DNA from: Ga0077555 sp963741565 | Lineage (GTDB): Bacteria > Pseudomonadota > Alphaproteobacteria > Rhizobiales > Hyphomicrobiaceae | Reading direction: 5' to 3' | DNA length: 64,000 nt | Assembly: GCA_963741565.1 (NCBI GenBank) | Contig: CAVUIK010000008.1 | Location: forward strand, 62,001-126,000 | In this document: piece by piece, positions 1-9,024 of the stretch | How positions within the stretch are numbered: the first letter of the stretch is position 1 | Layout of the letters: each line of letters begins with the position of its first letter | Notes under the pieces: generated by a model | Told to the model about the DNA's origin: nothing | The model's database searches: none | Seen by the model: only the letters and a program-made list of their open reading frames with translations | Program-made: the position numbers and the translations under genes

Positions 1-1321
1 CGAGGACGCCGCCAAACGACATCCAGAGATAGAACTCGGTGAGATGACGCGAATCGGGGCGCGCGTCGTAGAGCGTGCGGTGGGCAACCATGGTCGCCGC
101 GAAAAACACAGCGATGCCGGTGGCGGCGGAGATGAACCAGCTCTCGAAGCGCGTCTGCGACAAGGCCAGAAGGCCGATCACGACGGCCGCCAGGTGCACG
201 CCGCGCATCCAGGCCATGGCCGGACGCCGCGACAGGCTCATGAGGCCGAGCACCGCCAGACCTGCAAACGCGCCGGCAATAAGGGGCATCTTCATCGACG
301 GTTCGGCCTGATAGATGCGTTCGGCAACAAACTTCCAGCCGGCGGCAAACCCGAGACCCACCAGAATGGCGACCGGGATGGCCACGATCGGCTTGTCGCG
401 GAATACCAGCACGAACGTCAGCAGATAGAGCGCCAGCGGCAGCACCCAAAGCAGCGGCGCCGAGGCGACGTCCATCGTGACGTGGTTGGTAAACGCCGTC
501 AGCAGGGCGGACGGCACCAGCGCCAGCCCGACCCAGCGGGCGCGCTGGCCCCAGTCCGGCCGATTGTGATCATCGGCCTGCGCGCGATGGACTTCCGCGG
601 CTTCCTCGGCAACCGTCGGCTCGGCGCCGGTCGCAGCGCGGCGCGCGACCAGAAAAGAAGCAGCGAGCGCGGCAATCAGAGCTACGAACCCGATGGTCCA
701 CATCCAGCTCAGCGATTTGAGCCCAAACGCCGGCTCGAGCACCAGCGGATAGGCAAGCAGCACGAGCAAGCTGCCGAGATTGCTGGCGCCATAGAGGAAA
801 TAGGGATCATCGCGGTGCGGATGCCCGGACTTGGCAAACCACGCCTGCAGCAACGGAGCATTGGCGGCGACGGCAAAAAACGGCAACCCGACGGCAACGG
901 CGAAGAGGCCAAGCTGCCACAAATAGGGCTCGCCTGGCGGGGGCTCGCCAAAACCCTTCGGCAAACCGATCGGCAGCACGAGAAGGGCCGCTGCGCAGAC
1001 GCCGAGATGAATGAGGCCGCCGGTCTTGGCCGGCACGTAGCGGATCAGAAAGTGGGCATAGCAGTAGCCGGCCAGCAATGCCGCCTGGAAAAACAGCATG
1101 GCGACCGCCCACACCGACGGCGCGCCGCCGAGCACGGGCAGCACCATCTTGGCGAACATCGGCTGCACGGCAAACAGCAGGACTGCCGACAAGAACGTTG
1201 TCAGCGTAAACAGCCACAGCGTTTGTTGCCAGGCTGGGCCAGCGGCACCTTGCCCCTGCGCCCCAACCGGCCGGCCTTGAACTGCCCCTGCCGAGGCGCG
1301 CTCCAAACTCTTGTCCTGCAC
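1..1321 (-). CDS. Fused MFS-like/spermidine synthase-type membrane protein (N-terminal part, runs off the window)
   Basis: The frame opens with GTG at 1321, seven bases after a good ribosome site (GAGGAG), and stays open to base 1, so only about the first 440 residues are present. After a polar N-terminus of about 30 residues comes a series of hydrophobic helices. The segment MFAKMVLPVLGGAPSVWAV near residues 50-70 is typical of the integral-membrane proteins annotated as fused MFS/spermidine synthase. In that family a methyltransferase-like aminopropyltransferase domain follows the membrane part; here it would lie beyond the window edge, so activity cannot be judged. It follows the UPF0173 gene on the same strand by 82 bases. 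The substrate is unknown. Confidence 0.75.
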   Translation of the reverse strand, partial: MQDKSLERASAGAVQGRPVGAQGQGAAGPAWQQTLWLFTLTTFLSAVLLFAVQPMFAKMVLPVLGGAPSVWAVAMLFFQAALLAGYCYAHFLIRYVPAKTGGLIHLGVCAAALLVLPIGLPKGFGEPPPGEPYLWQLGLFAVAVGLPFFAVAANAPLLQAWFAKSGHPHRDDPYFLYGASNLGSLLVLLAYPLVLEPAFGLKSLSWMWTIGFVALIAALAASFLVARRAATGAEPTVAEEAAEVHRAQADDHNRPDWGQRARWVGLALVPSALLTAFTNHVTMDVASAPLLWVLPLALYLLTFVLVFRDKPIVAIPVAILVGLGFAAGWKFVAERIYQAEPSMKMPLIAGAFAGLAVLGLMSLSRRPAMAWMRGVHLAAVVIGLLALSQTRFESWFISAATGIAVFFAATMVAHRTLYDARPDSRHLTEFYLWMSFGGVL

Positions 1322-1403
1322 TCAAAACTCCTCTGCCGGACCTGAACCGACGCCATATTGTGTCAGCTGAGGACCTTTTCGAGGCTGGGCCGCAACTATC
1401 GAA

Positions 1404-2096
1404 TTATACGGTTACCGCCTCGCCGATCTTCGGCACCAGGACGTTGTGCCCCTTCATTTCGGCCTGGAACTTGGATGCATCGGGATCGAGCATGCCGGCA
1501 AACGTCCCGTAATGGCAGGGCAGGATTGACCTGAACGAGAAGAACTTCTTGCAGGCGAAGGCCGCGGCCCGAGCCCCCATGGTAAACCGGTCGCCGATCG
1601 GGACGATGCCAACGTCTGGCTTGTGGAACTCGGCGATCAACTCCATGCCCGGGAACATGTCGGTATCGCCCATGTGGTAGACCGTGCGGCCTTCTTTGGC
1701 GCGAATGACGATGCCGTTCGGGTTGCCGAGGTAAGTCCCGCCGGACGACGACGAATGCAGCGCATCGACGAGCGTCAGGTCGAAATCGCCGCCATAAACG
1801 GTCCCACCGGTGTTCATCGGCTCGAGCTTCTCGGCGCCTTTGCCCTTCACATGCATGGCGAGCTCGAACGTTGCCAGCAGCGCTGCCCCCGTCGTCTTGC
1901 AGATCTCGCCGGCATCCCCGATGTGATCGTCGTGGCCATGTGACAGCGCCACGTGCGTGACGCCCGTGATTGCGGTCTCGAAAGGAACTCCGGATTTCTG
2001 GAACGTCGGGCTGCCCTTCAGGAACGGATCGATCAGGATAACGCTCTTGCCGGTCTCGATGCGAAAGCAGGAATGCCCGAACCAGGTGATCTTCAT
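1404..2096 (-). CDS. UPF0173 family metal-dependent hydrolase (MBL fold)
   Basis: 230 residues, full length for the UPF0173 branch of the metallo-beta-lactamase superfamily. The metal site is intact: LSHGHDDHIGD near residues 51-61 supplies the HxHxDH ligands, with further ligands in YHMGDTDMF and PCHYGTF. No signal peptide is visible, so it is cytosolic. Family members are presumed hydrolases of unknown substrate. It is divergent from yqgF with 67 bases between the two starts, and it lies upstream of the spermidine-synthase-like gene on the same strand. Confidence 0.9.
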   Translation of the reverse strand: MKITWFGHSCFRIETGKSVILIDPFLKGSPTFQKSGVPFETAITGVTHVALSHGHDDHIGDAGEICKTTGAALLATFELAMHVKGKGAEKLEPMNTGGTVYGGDFDLTLVDALHSSSSGGTYLGNPNGIVIRAKEGRTVYHMGDTDMFPGMELIAEFHKPDVGIVPIGDRFTMGARAAAFACKKFFSFRSILPCHYGTFAGMLDPDASKFQAEMKGHNVLVPKIGEAVTV

Positions 2097-2163
2097 GGAG
2101 GCCTCTTGTGCAGGGGATCACGGGATGATGGAACCTGTATCGGGTTGCCACTATAAGGCGGCG

Positions 2164-2721
2164 ATGGACAACGACAAACTCCGAATGGCGGGCCCGGCGC
2201 CGGCACCCGGCCCTGGAGCCGTGCTGCCGCTCGCGGCGTTCATCGCAGCCATCTCGGCGGCCTCAGGGCGATCGCGCCTCATCGGCATCGATGTCGGGAC
2301 GACGACGTTCGGCCTGGCGCTTTCCGACGTCGACCGCATGATTGCAACGGGTTTGCTGACCATTCATCGCAAGAAGTTCACGCTCGATGCCGTTCATTTG
2401 CTGGACCTGGCGAAAACACATGCCGTCGCAGGCTTCGTCATCGGACTGCCGCTGAACATGGACGGCAGCGAAGGCCCGCGCGTCCAGGCGACCCGCGCCT
2501 TCACCCGCAACCTCGGCAAACTCTCGCCACTGCCGATGCTGCTCTGGGACGAGCGGCTCTCGACGGCTGAAGCCGAGCGTACGCTGATCGCGGCCGATAC
2601 GACCCGCCGCCGAAGAGCCGAGGTCATCGACAAGATGGCGGCCACGATCATTCTGCAGGGCGCGCTGGATCGGATGCGGGTAGCCGCGGCTGCCACATCA
2701 TCAACAGGTGGTGCAACCTGA
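2164..2721 (+). CDS. yqgF: Putative pre-16S rRNA nuclease YqgF (RuvX family)
   Basis: 185 residues. The RNase H-like fold is recognised by RLIGIDVGTTTFGLALSD near residues 39-56 (first catalytic Asp), the central VIGLPLNMDGSEG, then LLWDERLSTAEAE and a C-terminal IDKMAATIILQGALD containing the last acidic residue. The family matures the 5' end of 16S rRNA and was earlier proposed to be a Holliday junction resolvase. ATG at 2164 is preferred because AAGGCGG sits just upstream and the N-terminus is about 35 residues longer than the minimal fold, as in other alphaproteobacteria. The frame is open further upstream, but that part overlaps the divergent UPF0173 gene. Confidence 0.9.
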   Translation: MDNDKLRMAGPAPAPGPGAVLPLAAFIAAISAASGRSRLIGIDVGTTTFGLALSDVDRMIATGLLTIHRKKFTLDAVHLLDLAKTHAVAGFVIGLPLNMDGSEGPRVQATRAFTRNLGKLSPLPMLLWDERLSTAEAERTLIAADTTRRRRAEVIDKMAATIILQGALDRMRVAAAATSSTGGAT

Positions 2722-2781
2722 CTTTTTGGTTTTGCGAGACTCCGCTTTTCGTCGGCCCAATTGACGCGCTATAGTGGACCT

Positions 2782-3291
2782 ATGTTGCAATCGAGGTCTG
2801 AGGTCCGAGTTCGCAAAGGTACGCAGCGCGACGCGAGTGCGTTGTGCGATGTGTTCCGCCAGTCCTGGGAACTCGCCTATCGCGGAATCATTCCGCACCT
2901 CCACCTGGAAAGCATGATCCGTCGCCGCGACAAGGGCTGGTGGCAGAACGCCGCCCGCGGCGCCGATGGACTGCTGGTCCTCGAGGTGGCCGGCACGATT
3001 GCCGGATATGTGACGTTCGGGCGCGCGCGTGGGCGCGGCAAGTACCAAGGCGAGATCTACGAAATCTATCTCACGCCGAGCTATCAGGGCCTCGGCTTCG
3101 GCGAGCACCTGTTCGAGGGCGCACGGCATGCGCTGGACGAGCGCCGGTTGAGCGGGCTGATCATCTGGGCGCTCACGGAGAACACGGCAGCCGCGGAATT
3201 CTATTATCGCCGTGGCGGCCGGCCTGCCGGCAAGACCGTCGACAAGATCGGCGGCGTCAAGCTCGAGAAAACGGCGTACGCCTGGGCGTAA
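2782..3291 (+). CDS. GNAT family N-acetyltransferase
   Basis: 169 residues from ATG 2782; an in-frame TTG at 2761 is less likely. The N-terminal RKGTQRDASALCDVFRQSW and the AYRGIIP segment are typical of GNAT acetyltransferases. The acetyl-CoA binding loop is seen as YLTPSYQGLGFGEHLFEGA near residues 94-112, followed by NTAAAEFYYRRGGRPAG, the usual beta6-alpha4 region. Substrate cannot be inferred. It stands alone, transcribed towards the convergent gene ending at 3307 with only 15 bases between the stops. Confidence 0.88.
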   Translation: MLQSRSEVRVRKGTQRDASALCDVFRQSWELAYRGIIPHLHLESMIRRRDKGWWQNAARGADGLLVLEVAGTIAGYVTFGRARGRGKYQGEIYEIYLTPSYQGLGFGEHLFEGARHALDERRLSGLIIWALTENTAAAEFYYRRGGRPAGKTVDKIGGVKLEKTAYAWA

Positions 3292-3306
3292 CGCTTCCCA
3301 TCGACC

Positions 3307-3879
3307 TCACATGGGACTCCGGCCTTGCGCGCCGATGATCGTCGGCTGCGTTTTACAATCAAACTTTCGCGCCAATTCATCCGCGGCACTTCGTGCCAGT
3401 GCGATGGCATTCGGATTGGCAAGTGCGTCGACATAGGCCACATGACACGACTGTCCGCCGTTGATCCGGCTGACGACCAGCACCTGTCCCTTCATCTTGT
3501 CGTCGCCGCCGCTCGTGAAATGGCGCAGGATCGTCGCGTAGGGCACAGCGCGGCCGCCCTTGCGATCGACACGCCATTCGAGTGTCGCGCGGCCGCTCTT
3601 GCCGCGAAAAATCGAATTGAAGGCCTTCAAGGTTTGCGTTGCGGCAGGTTGCGTCTGCGCGCCGACGCCGGCGCTGACGAACGTCCGCAAGTCGCCTTCC
3701 GCAACATAGACCGGGATCCCCTCGGCTCCCTTGCAGAGCCACGCGCCGCCATCCGGATGCTTTTTGATCAGGCGGCACGCCTTGAGTTCGATGGTCGAGT
3801 AAATACTTTTCACGGGGTTGGCCACGGCCAACGAAGGCACGAGCACTGCGGACAGGGCCATGATCGCAAGCCGGGTCAT
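3307..3879 (-). CDS. Secreted protein of unknown function
   Basis: 190 residues. ATG 3879 is chosen because AAGGAGA lies eight bases upstream; an in-frame ATG at 3900 lies before that site. The N-terminus is a signal peptide (MTRLAIMALSAVLVPSLAVA). The mature part contains a pair of cysteines near ACRLI and WLCKG and a late pair near QSCHVAY and KFDCK, compatible with disulfides in the periplasm. I do not recognise a named domain. It is convergent with the GNAT gene and divergent from ppa. Confidence 0.75.
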   Translation of the reverse strand: MTRLAIMALSAVLVPSLAVANPVKSIYSTIELKACRLIKKHPDGGAWLCKGAEGIPVYVAEGDLRTFVSAGVGAQTQPAATQTLKAFNSIFRGKSGRATLEWRVDRKGGRAVPYATILRHFTSGGDDKMKGQVLVVSRINGGQSCHVAYVDALANPNAIALARSAADELARKFDCKTQPTIIGAQGRSPM

Positions 3880-3983
3880 CAGAAAGTCTCCTTGAATCAT
3901 CTACCTATTCTAGCATACCTCGGTCCCGACGGCTCGCCCCGCCGCATCGGCGCGGCGGCCACTGACACATCTTGGAGTTTTCC

Positions 3984-4511
3984 ATGCGCATCGACGCCAT
4001 CCCGATCGGCAAGAACCCACCGCACGATGTCAATGTGATCATCGAAGTGCCCGTCGGCGGCGAGCCCATCAAGTACGAGCTCGACAAGGCGTCCGGAACG
4101 CTGTTCGTCGACCGGTTCCTCTATACGCCGATGCGCTATCCCGGAAACTACGGCTTCATCCCCCACACTCTGTCCGCCGATGGTGATCCGATCGATGTTC
4201 TGGTCTGCAACACCCGCGCGATTGCGCCGGGCGCTGTGATGAACTGCCGCCCTATCGGCGTCCTGGTGATGGAGGACGATGCTGGCGGCGACGAGAAGGT
4301 GATCGCGGTACCCTCGACGAAAATCACACAGCGGTACGATCGCATCCGAAGCCATACCGACCTGCCCGACATCACACTGCGCCAGATCCAGCACTTCTTC
4401 GAGCACTACAAGGACCTGGAGCCGGGCAAGTGGGTCAAGATCAAGCACTGGGGTGATGATGCGGAGGCCCGCCGCTTCATTGAGGAAGCGATTGCCCGCG
4501 CGAAGGTTTGA
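3984..4511 (+). CDS. ppa: Inorganic diphosphatase (soluble pyrophosphatase, family I)
   Basis: 175 residues, the normal size for the hexameric bacterial enzyme. It hydrolyses PPi to two phosphates in the cytosol and drives biosynthetic reactions. The signature DGDPIDVLV near residues 66-74 carries the metal-binding aspartates, and RYPGNYGFIPHTL precedes it. The C-terminal HFFEHYKDLEPGKWVKI is also typical. ATG 3984 follows TTGGAG; the in-frame TTG at 3972 is part of that ribosome site. It is a single gene with divergent upstream space. Confidence 0.95.
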   Translation: MRIDAIPIGKNPPHDVNVIIEVPVGGEPIKYELDKASGTLFVDRFLYTPMRYPGNYGFIPHTLSADGDPIDVLVCNTRAIAPGAVMNCRPIGVLVMEDDAGGDEKVIAVPSTKITQRYDRIRSHTDLPDITLRQIQHFFEHYKDLEPGKWVKIKHWGDDAEARRFIEEAIARAKV

Positions 4512-4640
4512 CCAACAACGCGATTGGCCGTCATCGACAGGGGACTTGTGATTTTTTTCGCTGGCTTGCAGCACCGAATCCGGGTTTTCACGGCATCGGC
4601 CAGCACATCCAGTCTGACCGATCGTGGACGACTGAACGGC

Positions 4641-5018
4641 ATGAGCCAACAAATGAAAACGCTAGGGCATCTCCGGCTTTCTTTCCTTTCCGGCGTCGCC
4701 GTTCTTGGCATCACCACCATCGGCACTGCTACGTCCGCCGCCCCCCGCTCGACCGGGGTCGACAGCATCCACAGCCAGGTGCGCGTCGGATCAAAAGTTT
4801 GCATGGCGACACACTCGCACTATGGCGAAGCCGAAATGGCGAGCCGCAGCGGCGCGGCGCAAGCTGCCATCCGCAACTGGCAGGTTTTCACCGCCGACGA
4901 ATACGGGACAATCTGGGGGAGCTACCGGCTGGCGATCCGGCCTTCGATGAGCTGCCAACCCACGAGCGGCAACCGTTGGTTTTGCAAGACCTCGGCCTAC
5001 CCCTGCCGGCCGGCCTGA
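4641..5018 (+). CDS. Small secreted protein of unknown function
   Basis: 125 residues from ATG 4641. The frame extends upstream to 4524, but the region before 4641 has no hydrophobic or conserved character. Residues 1-35 form a signal peptide with a hydrophobic stretch (LSFLSGVAVLGITTIGTATS) ending in an AxA-like site. The mature protein of about 90 residues has four cysteines (VCMATH, MSCQP, WFCKT, YPCRP), suggesting two disulfides outside the cytoplasm. No family is recognised. It lies between ppa and dapB on the same strand. Confidence 0.6.
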   Translation: MSQQMKTLGHLRLSFLSGVAVLGITTIGTATSAAPRSTGVDSIHSQVRVGSKVCMATHSHYGEAEMASRSGAAQAAIRNWQVFTADEYGTIWGSYRLAIRPSMSCQPTSGNRWFCKTSAYPCRPA

Positions 5019-5137
5019 GCGCACGCGCTTGAGTATTGGCCTGGCAGATCGGTCCAGACAGCCGACGCGTTCCCCCTTTCGCGAGGTGGCCGCCGTTGTT
5101 ATACCGCTAACATCGAAGCCAACACGTGAGGCGGACC

Positions 5138-5944
5138 ATGGCGGACATGAAGCTCGGCATCATGGGAGCAGCCGGCCGGATGGGCCGGGAGCTGGTGCGT
5201 GTTGTCCATGACATGGAGGGGTGCACGATCGCGGGGGCCATCGAACCGCCGGGCTCAATCGCGCTCGGGCAAGACGTGGGCCTGCTGGCCGGCCTCGGCA
5301 AGCTCGGCGTCCTGATCACCGATGACCCGCTCGCAGTCATCAGCAAAGTCGATGGCATTCTCGATTTCACGATCCCGAAAGCAACGGTGGAGCATGCCGG
5401 CCTCGCCGCCAACGCCCGCATCGTTCATGTTATTGGCACCACCGGCTTGAGCGATGCGGACGAGGCCAAGCTCAAGGCCGCGGCACGGCATGCGACGATC
5501 ATCAAGGCCGGCAACATGAGCCTCGGCGTCAATCTGCTGACGGCAGTAACCAAGAAAGTTGCCGAGGCGCTCGATGCCGATTTCGACATCGAGGTGCTCG
5601 AGATGCACCACAAGCACAAGATCGACGCGCCGTCCGGTACCGCGCTGATGCTTGGCGAGGCAGCTGCCGCAGGCCGCAAGGTCACCCTCAAGGACGCCAG
5701 CGTCCGCGTGCGTGATGGCCACACCGGCGCGCGCAAGCGCGGCGACATCGGTTTCGCAACGCTGCGCGGCGGCAACGTCGTCGGCGAGCACAGCGTGATC
5801 TTTGCCGCCGAAGGCGAGCGCATCGTGCTCACGCACATCGCCACCGATCGCGGCATCTTTGCGCGCGGCGCCGTGAAGGCGGCGATGTGGGGACGCGGCA
5901 AAGGCCCTGGGTTCTTCGCCATGTCCGACGTGCTGGGGATTTGA
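5138..5944 (+). CDS. dapB: 4-hydroxy-tetrahydrodipicolinate reductase
   Basis: 268 residues, full length. It catalyses the NAD(P)H-dependent step that makes tetrahydrodipicolinate in the diaminopimelate/lysine pathway, so it feeds peptidoglycan and lysine. Residues 5-16 (LGIMGAAGRMGR) are the dinucleotide-binding loop. The catalytic signature EMHHKHKIDAPSGTA near residues 153-167 is intact, as is GNMSLGVNLL. ATG 5138 follows GAGGCGG; an in-frame GTG at 5126 is possible but would overlap the ribosome site. It is cytosolic, and no other dap gene is adjacent. Confidence 0.95.
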   Translation: MADMKLGIMGAAGRMGRELVRVVHDMEGCTIAGAIEPPGSIALGQDVGLLAGLGKLGVLITDDPLAVISKVDGILDFTIPKATVEHAGLAANARIVHVIGTTGLSDADEAKLKAAARHATIIKAGNMSLGVNLLTAVTKKVAEALDADFDIEVLEMHHKHKIDAPSGTALMLGEAAAAGRKVTLKDASVRVRDGHTGARKRGDIGFATLRGGNVVGEHSVIFAAEGERIVLTHIATDRGIFARGAVKAAMWGRGKGPGFFAMSDVLGI

Positions 5945-6042
5945 CGCGCGGATCGAGCCCCTCACGAGATCAATGGCCCGTTCACTCGAACCCTTCCCCC
6001 GATCGGAGAAGGAACTTGTCTCCCGTCGGGTGATCGCGTTCG

Positions 6043-7170
6043 TCAGCGAAAGTGCTTCGAAAGCTTCAGGCCCTGCGCCTGATAGTGGCTCTTGAGGTCG
6101 GTGCCATAGAGCACCTCGGGCGTCTCGGTCATGCGCTCGTAAACGAGGCGGCCGATGATCTGGCCATCCTCCAGAATGAACGGCACCTTGTGCGAGCGCA
6201 CCTCGAGAACCACGCGCGCGCCAGAGCCGCCCGCCGGAGCATGACCGAACCCGGGATCCATGAAGCCGGCATAGTGGACGCGGAACTCGCCGACCAGCGG
6301 ATTGAACGGCATCATCTCGGCGGCGTGCGTCGGCGGCACATGCACGGCCTCCTTGGAGGCCAGAATATAGAACTGATCGGGATCGAGGATGAGCCGGCGG
6401 GTGCGCGACGCGGTTCGGCTCGAACCGCGCTCGTGGATCGGCTCCCAATAGTCGAGGATCGCGCAGGCGCCAGGCGCGTCGACATCGACGATACCGGTGT
6501 GCCGCTTGGCGCGATAGCCGACGAGGCCGTCCTCCAGCCCCGTGAGATCGACCGAGAGCGCGATGCCACCCTCGATGTCCTCCGCGCCACCAGACACCAG
6601 CCGCATGCGCGCGTGAAGCAGGGCCAGATCCTCATCGGACTCGGTCGGATCACCGACACGGAAGCGGAGTTGGCTCAAATAGGAGCCGCGGCGCACCACG
6701 ATCGGAAACGTCTGCGGGCAGATCTCGGCGTAAAGCCGGCCGCGATATCCCGCTGGGATCATGTCGAAGGCGGAAACGCCGTCTGCGATCACGCGCGTAA
6801 AGACGTCGAGGCGACCCGTCGAGCTTTTCGGATTGGCCGCCGCAGAAATGTCCTTGGGCAACACCAGGCTCTCGAGCAGCGGCACCACGTAGACGCAGCC
6901 TGTCTCGAGCACCGCGCCATGCGACAGATCGATCGTGTGCAACGACAGCTCCGAAAGCTTCTGCATCACGTTGCCATTGGGGCCCGGCAGAAAGCTTGCT
7001 CGCACCCGGTAGGCCACCTCGCCGAGCCGCAAATCGAGACTAGCCGGCTGGATTTGCCCCGCCGCGATCGGCATCGCCGGCTCGATGGCGCCAGCCTCGA
7101 CGAGGCCGCGGATGGCCTGCGCCGGAAGAATTCCCGAACGGCCCGATTTTTTCAGTGCGGCTTTGACCAT
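6043..7170 (-). CDS. dcd: 2'-deoxycytidine 5'-triphosphate deaminase, double-length form
   Basis: 375 residues, about twice the length of the classical Dcd of enterobacteria. The long form, with an extra N-terminal domain, is what rhizobia carry. It deaminates dCTP to dUTP in the cytosol, supplying dTTP synthesis. IQPASLDLRLG (residues 41-51) opens the first half. LPKDISAAANPKSSTGRLDVFTRV near residue 110 contains the substrate loop, and a related fold recurs in the second half (VHYAGFMDPGFGHAP). The first residues MVKAALKKSGRSGILPAQ match the usual start. It is convergent with dapB across 98 bases. Confidence 0.88.
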   Translation of the reverse strand: MVKAALKKSGRSGILPAQAIRGLVEAGAIEPAMPIAAGQIQPASLDLRLGEVAYRVRASFLPGPNGNVMQKLSELSLHTIDLSHGAVLETGCVYVVPLLESLVLPKDISAAANPKSSTGRLDVFTRVIADGVSAFDMIPAGYRGRLYAEICPQTFPIVVRRGSYLSQLRFRVGDPTESDEDLALLHARMRLVSGGAEDIEGGIALSVDLTGLEDGLVGYRAKRHTGIVDVDAPGACAILDYWEPIHERGSSRTASRTRRLILDPDQFYILASKEAVHVPPTHAAEMMPFNPLVGEFRVHYAGFMDPGFGHAPAGGSGARVVLEVRSHKVPFILEDGQIIGRLVYERMTETPEVLYGTDLKSHYQAQGLKLSKHFR

Positions 7171-7376
7171 GTCCCGGCGCCTCGCCCCTGGCCCCCATCC
7201 CGGGGTCTATACAGCTTTGTGTGCCCGGATCAATGCGGCGGGCGCGCTTGGCGCTGGATACAAGCAAGGGGTGCGACCCAAATCCCTGGATCGCCAATGG
7301 CTTGACTTCGCCACACTTGGACTCCACTTGACGTGTTAGCTTCCGTTTTTGAGGCTTGCGGTTCAAGGAGCCCGCC

Positions 7377-7607
7377 ATGACGGGATTTCATATCATTGCC
7401 GTATGGGGCATCGTCGCGCTCGGCTCTGCCATTGCAGCGGGGATCCTGGCCGCCGCGCGCCGGCGCGATCATTCCTGGTGGGCTGCCTGGACGTTCGTAT
7501 TCCCGCCCATGCTGATTGCGCTCATCCTGACCCCGAAAAACGACGGTCCGCGCCCCAAACGGCCGTCGCTCGACGACGAAGATCGCCATCACGAGGCGAC
7601 CTCATGA
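7377..7607 (+). CDS. Small inner-membrane protein of unknown function
   Basis: 76 residues. ATG 7377 is placed by AAGGAG nine bases upstream. Two hydrophobic segments are visible, about residues 4-26 (IIAVWGIVALGSAIAAGILAA) and 36-52 (WWAAWTFVFPPMLIALI), separated by a basic loop RRRDHS. A hydrophilic charged tail follows. This is the shape of a two-pass membrane protein with the tail in the cytoplasm. No named family is recognised. It is convergent with the bactofilin gene, with 37 bases between the stops. Confidence 0.65.
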   Translation: MTGFHIIAVWGIVALGSAIAAGILAAARRRDHSWWAAWTFVFPPMLIALILTPKNDGPRPKRPSLDDEDRHHEATS

Positions 7608-7644
7608 TGGCGATGCTGTGTTCGACGAATTGACGCGTCGCCGC

Positions 7645-8187
7645 TCAGGTTGTCGGCCCCGTGCCCGGCGAGAGATTGGGCCGGAGTTCGGCGATATCGG
7701 CCGGTCGGCGGACGCGACCGTCTAGATGCGCGCCCTGCTCGACGCTCAAGCGCTGGTGATGAACATCGCCTTCGACGCGAGCCCCTGCCTGGAGCGAAAC
7801 GGTAAGCCCACGGATGGTGCCGTTGACCTGCCCACGGACGATGATGTTTTCCGCCGATACGACACCTGTCACTTGGCCCTTCTCGCCGATGATGACCTCG
7901 TTTCCGACGACATCGCCTTCGATCTTGCCATCAACCTGCAAGGCCCCTTGCGTGATGATCCGCAGCCCCTGACCGACGATCGTCAGGTCGTTGCCGATAA
8001 TCGACAGGCTACCTGGACCGGTGCCGGACATCGCCGTCGGCATGGCCCTGGGTCCGCCCGGCATGACCGGCGGCGGCAGATTGCGCGCGTCGGTGCTATC
8101 GCTGGATGGAACCGTCTTGAACTGATCGATGGATTTGATATCGGCCGTCGCGAGCTTCGTCGCTGGTGCCGGTTGACGCGAGAACAT
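7645..8187 (-). CDS. Bactofilin family polymer-forming cytoskeletal protein
   Basis: 180 residues from ATG 8187, which follows GGGGGAG. After a disordered proline-rich N-terminus of about 60 residues comes the DUF583/bactofilin core: repeated short strands such as LSIIGNDLTIVGQGLRI, LQVDGKIEGDVVG, VIIGEKGQVTGVVSAENIIV and RVEGDVHHQRLSVEQGAHLDG. These form a right-handed beta-helix that polymerises into filaments near the membrane, with roles in cell shape or polarity in other alphaproteobacteria. The C-terminal tail is short and disordered. It stands alone, divergent from the GST gene. Confidence 0.9.
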   Translation of the reverse strand: MFSRQPAPATKLATADIKSIDQFKTVPSSDSTDARNLPPPVMPGGPRAMPTAMSGTGPGSLSIIGNDLTIVGQGLRIITQGALQVDGKIEGDVVGNEVIIGEKGQVTGVVSAENIIVRGQVNGTIRGLTVSLQAGARVEGDVHHQRLSVEQGAHLDGRVRRPADIAELRPNLSPGTGPTT

Positions 8188-8360
8188 GGGAACTCCCCCC
8201 GGGTTTGTACATGGTCGGCCTCCAATTCCCCGATCCGACCGGAGCACGCCGTCATGGTCGAAATGTGTCAATGGCGACACTCCGCGCCGGCAATTCGTTG
8301 CGCCGCTGCGCAAGTTCGGCGACAGTCGGGGAAGCATCGCGATTGCAACGGGCCCAGATC

Positions 8361-8984
8361 ATGTTCACACTGTTTTACACGGCGCATACTTGCTCGCTCG
8401 CTTCGCACATTGCGTTGGAGGACGCTGGCGCCGCTTACAAGCTGACCCGCATCGACTTCGCGAAAACCGAGCAGCAGTCGCCCGATTTCCTCGCCATCAA
8501 TCCCAAGGCGCGCGTGCCGGCCCTGGTCACGCCGCGCGGCATTCTCACGGAGACGCCGGCGATGCTGGCTTTCATCGCCCAGAGCTTTCCGCAGGCGCGG
8601 CTGGCGCCGATCGACGACCCCTTTGCGTTTGCCGAGATGCAGGCGTTCAACAGTTATCTCTGCTCGACCGTGCACGTCGCCCACGCCCATCGCATGCGCG
8701 GCACGCGTTGGGTCGATGATCCCTCGGCCATTGTGGCGATGCAGAAGAAGGTGCCGCAATCGGTCGGCGCCGGGTTCGCGCTCATCGAGCGGGGCATGCT
8801 GAAGGGCCCCTGGGTGATGGGCGCCAATTATTCCGTCGCTGATGCCTATCTCTTCACGCTGGCGCAGTGGCTGGAAAAGGACGGCGTCGACACCGCGCGC
8901 CTGCCGCGTGTCCTGGAGCATCGCGCGCGCATGGGGGAGCGGCCCAACGTCAAATCCGCCATTGCTGCCGAGCTGGCGGACTAG
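8361..8984 (+). CDS. Glutathione S-transferase family protein
   Basis: 207 residues from ATG 8361. An N-terminal thioredoxin-like domain starts at FTLFYTAHTCSLASHIALEDAG, with the cis-Pro region at ARVPALVTPRGILTETPAML. An all-helical C-terminal domain includes FALIERGMLKGPWVMGANYSVADAYLF near residues 138-165, the conserved folding motif of the family. Cysteine 11 or serine 12 could be the active residue. It is cytosolic and the substrate is unknown. The upstream 173 bases to the divergent bactofilin gene hold the presumed promoters. Confidence 0.88.
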   Translation: MFTLFYTAHTCSLASHIALEDAGAAYKLTRIDFAKTEQQSPDFLAINPKARVPALVTPRGILTETPAMLAFIAQSFPQARLAPIDDPFAFAEMQAFNSYLCSTVHVAHAHRMRGTRWVDDPSAIVAMQKKVPQSVGAGFALIERGMLKGPWVMGANYSVADAYLFTLAQWLEKDGVDTARLPRVLEHRARMGERPNVKSAIAAELAD

Positions 8985-9024
8985 AATAGATAAACGCCCG
9001 ATTCCCGCGACAGGAGCACGTCCC

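Noticed and set aside
44..1345. A 433-residue plus-strand open frame at the left edge
   Set aside because: It is antisense to the real membrane protein and has the Arg/His/Gln-rich composition typical of shadow frames.
2761..2790. TTGACG ... TATAGT as a promoter for the GNAT gene
   Set aside because: The two boxes are only three bases apart, so they cannot form a sigma-70 promoter.
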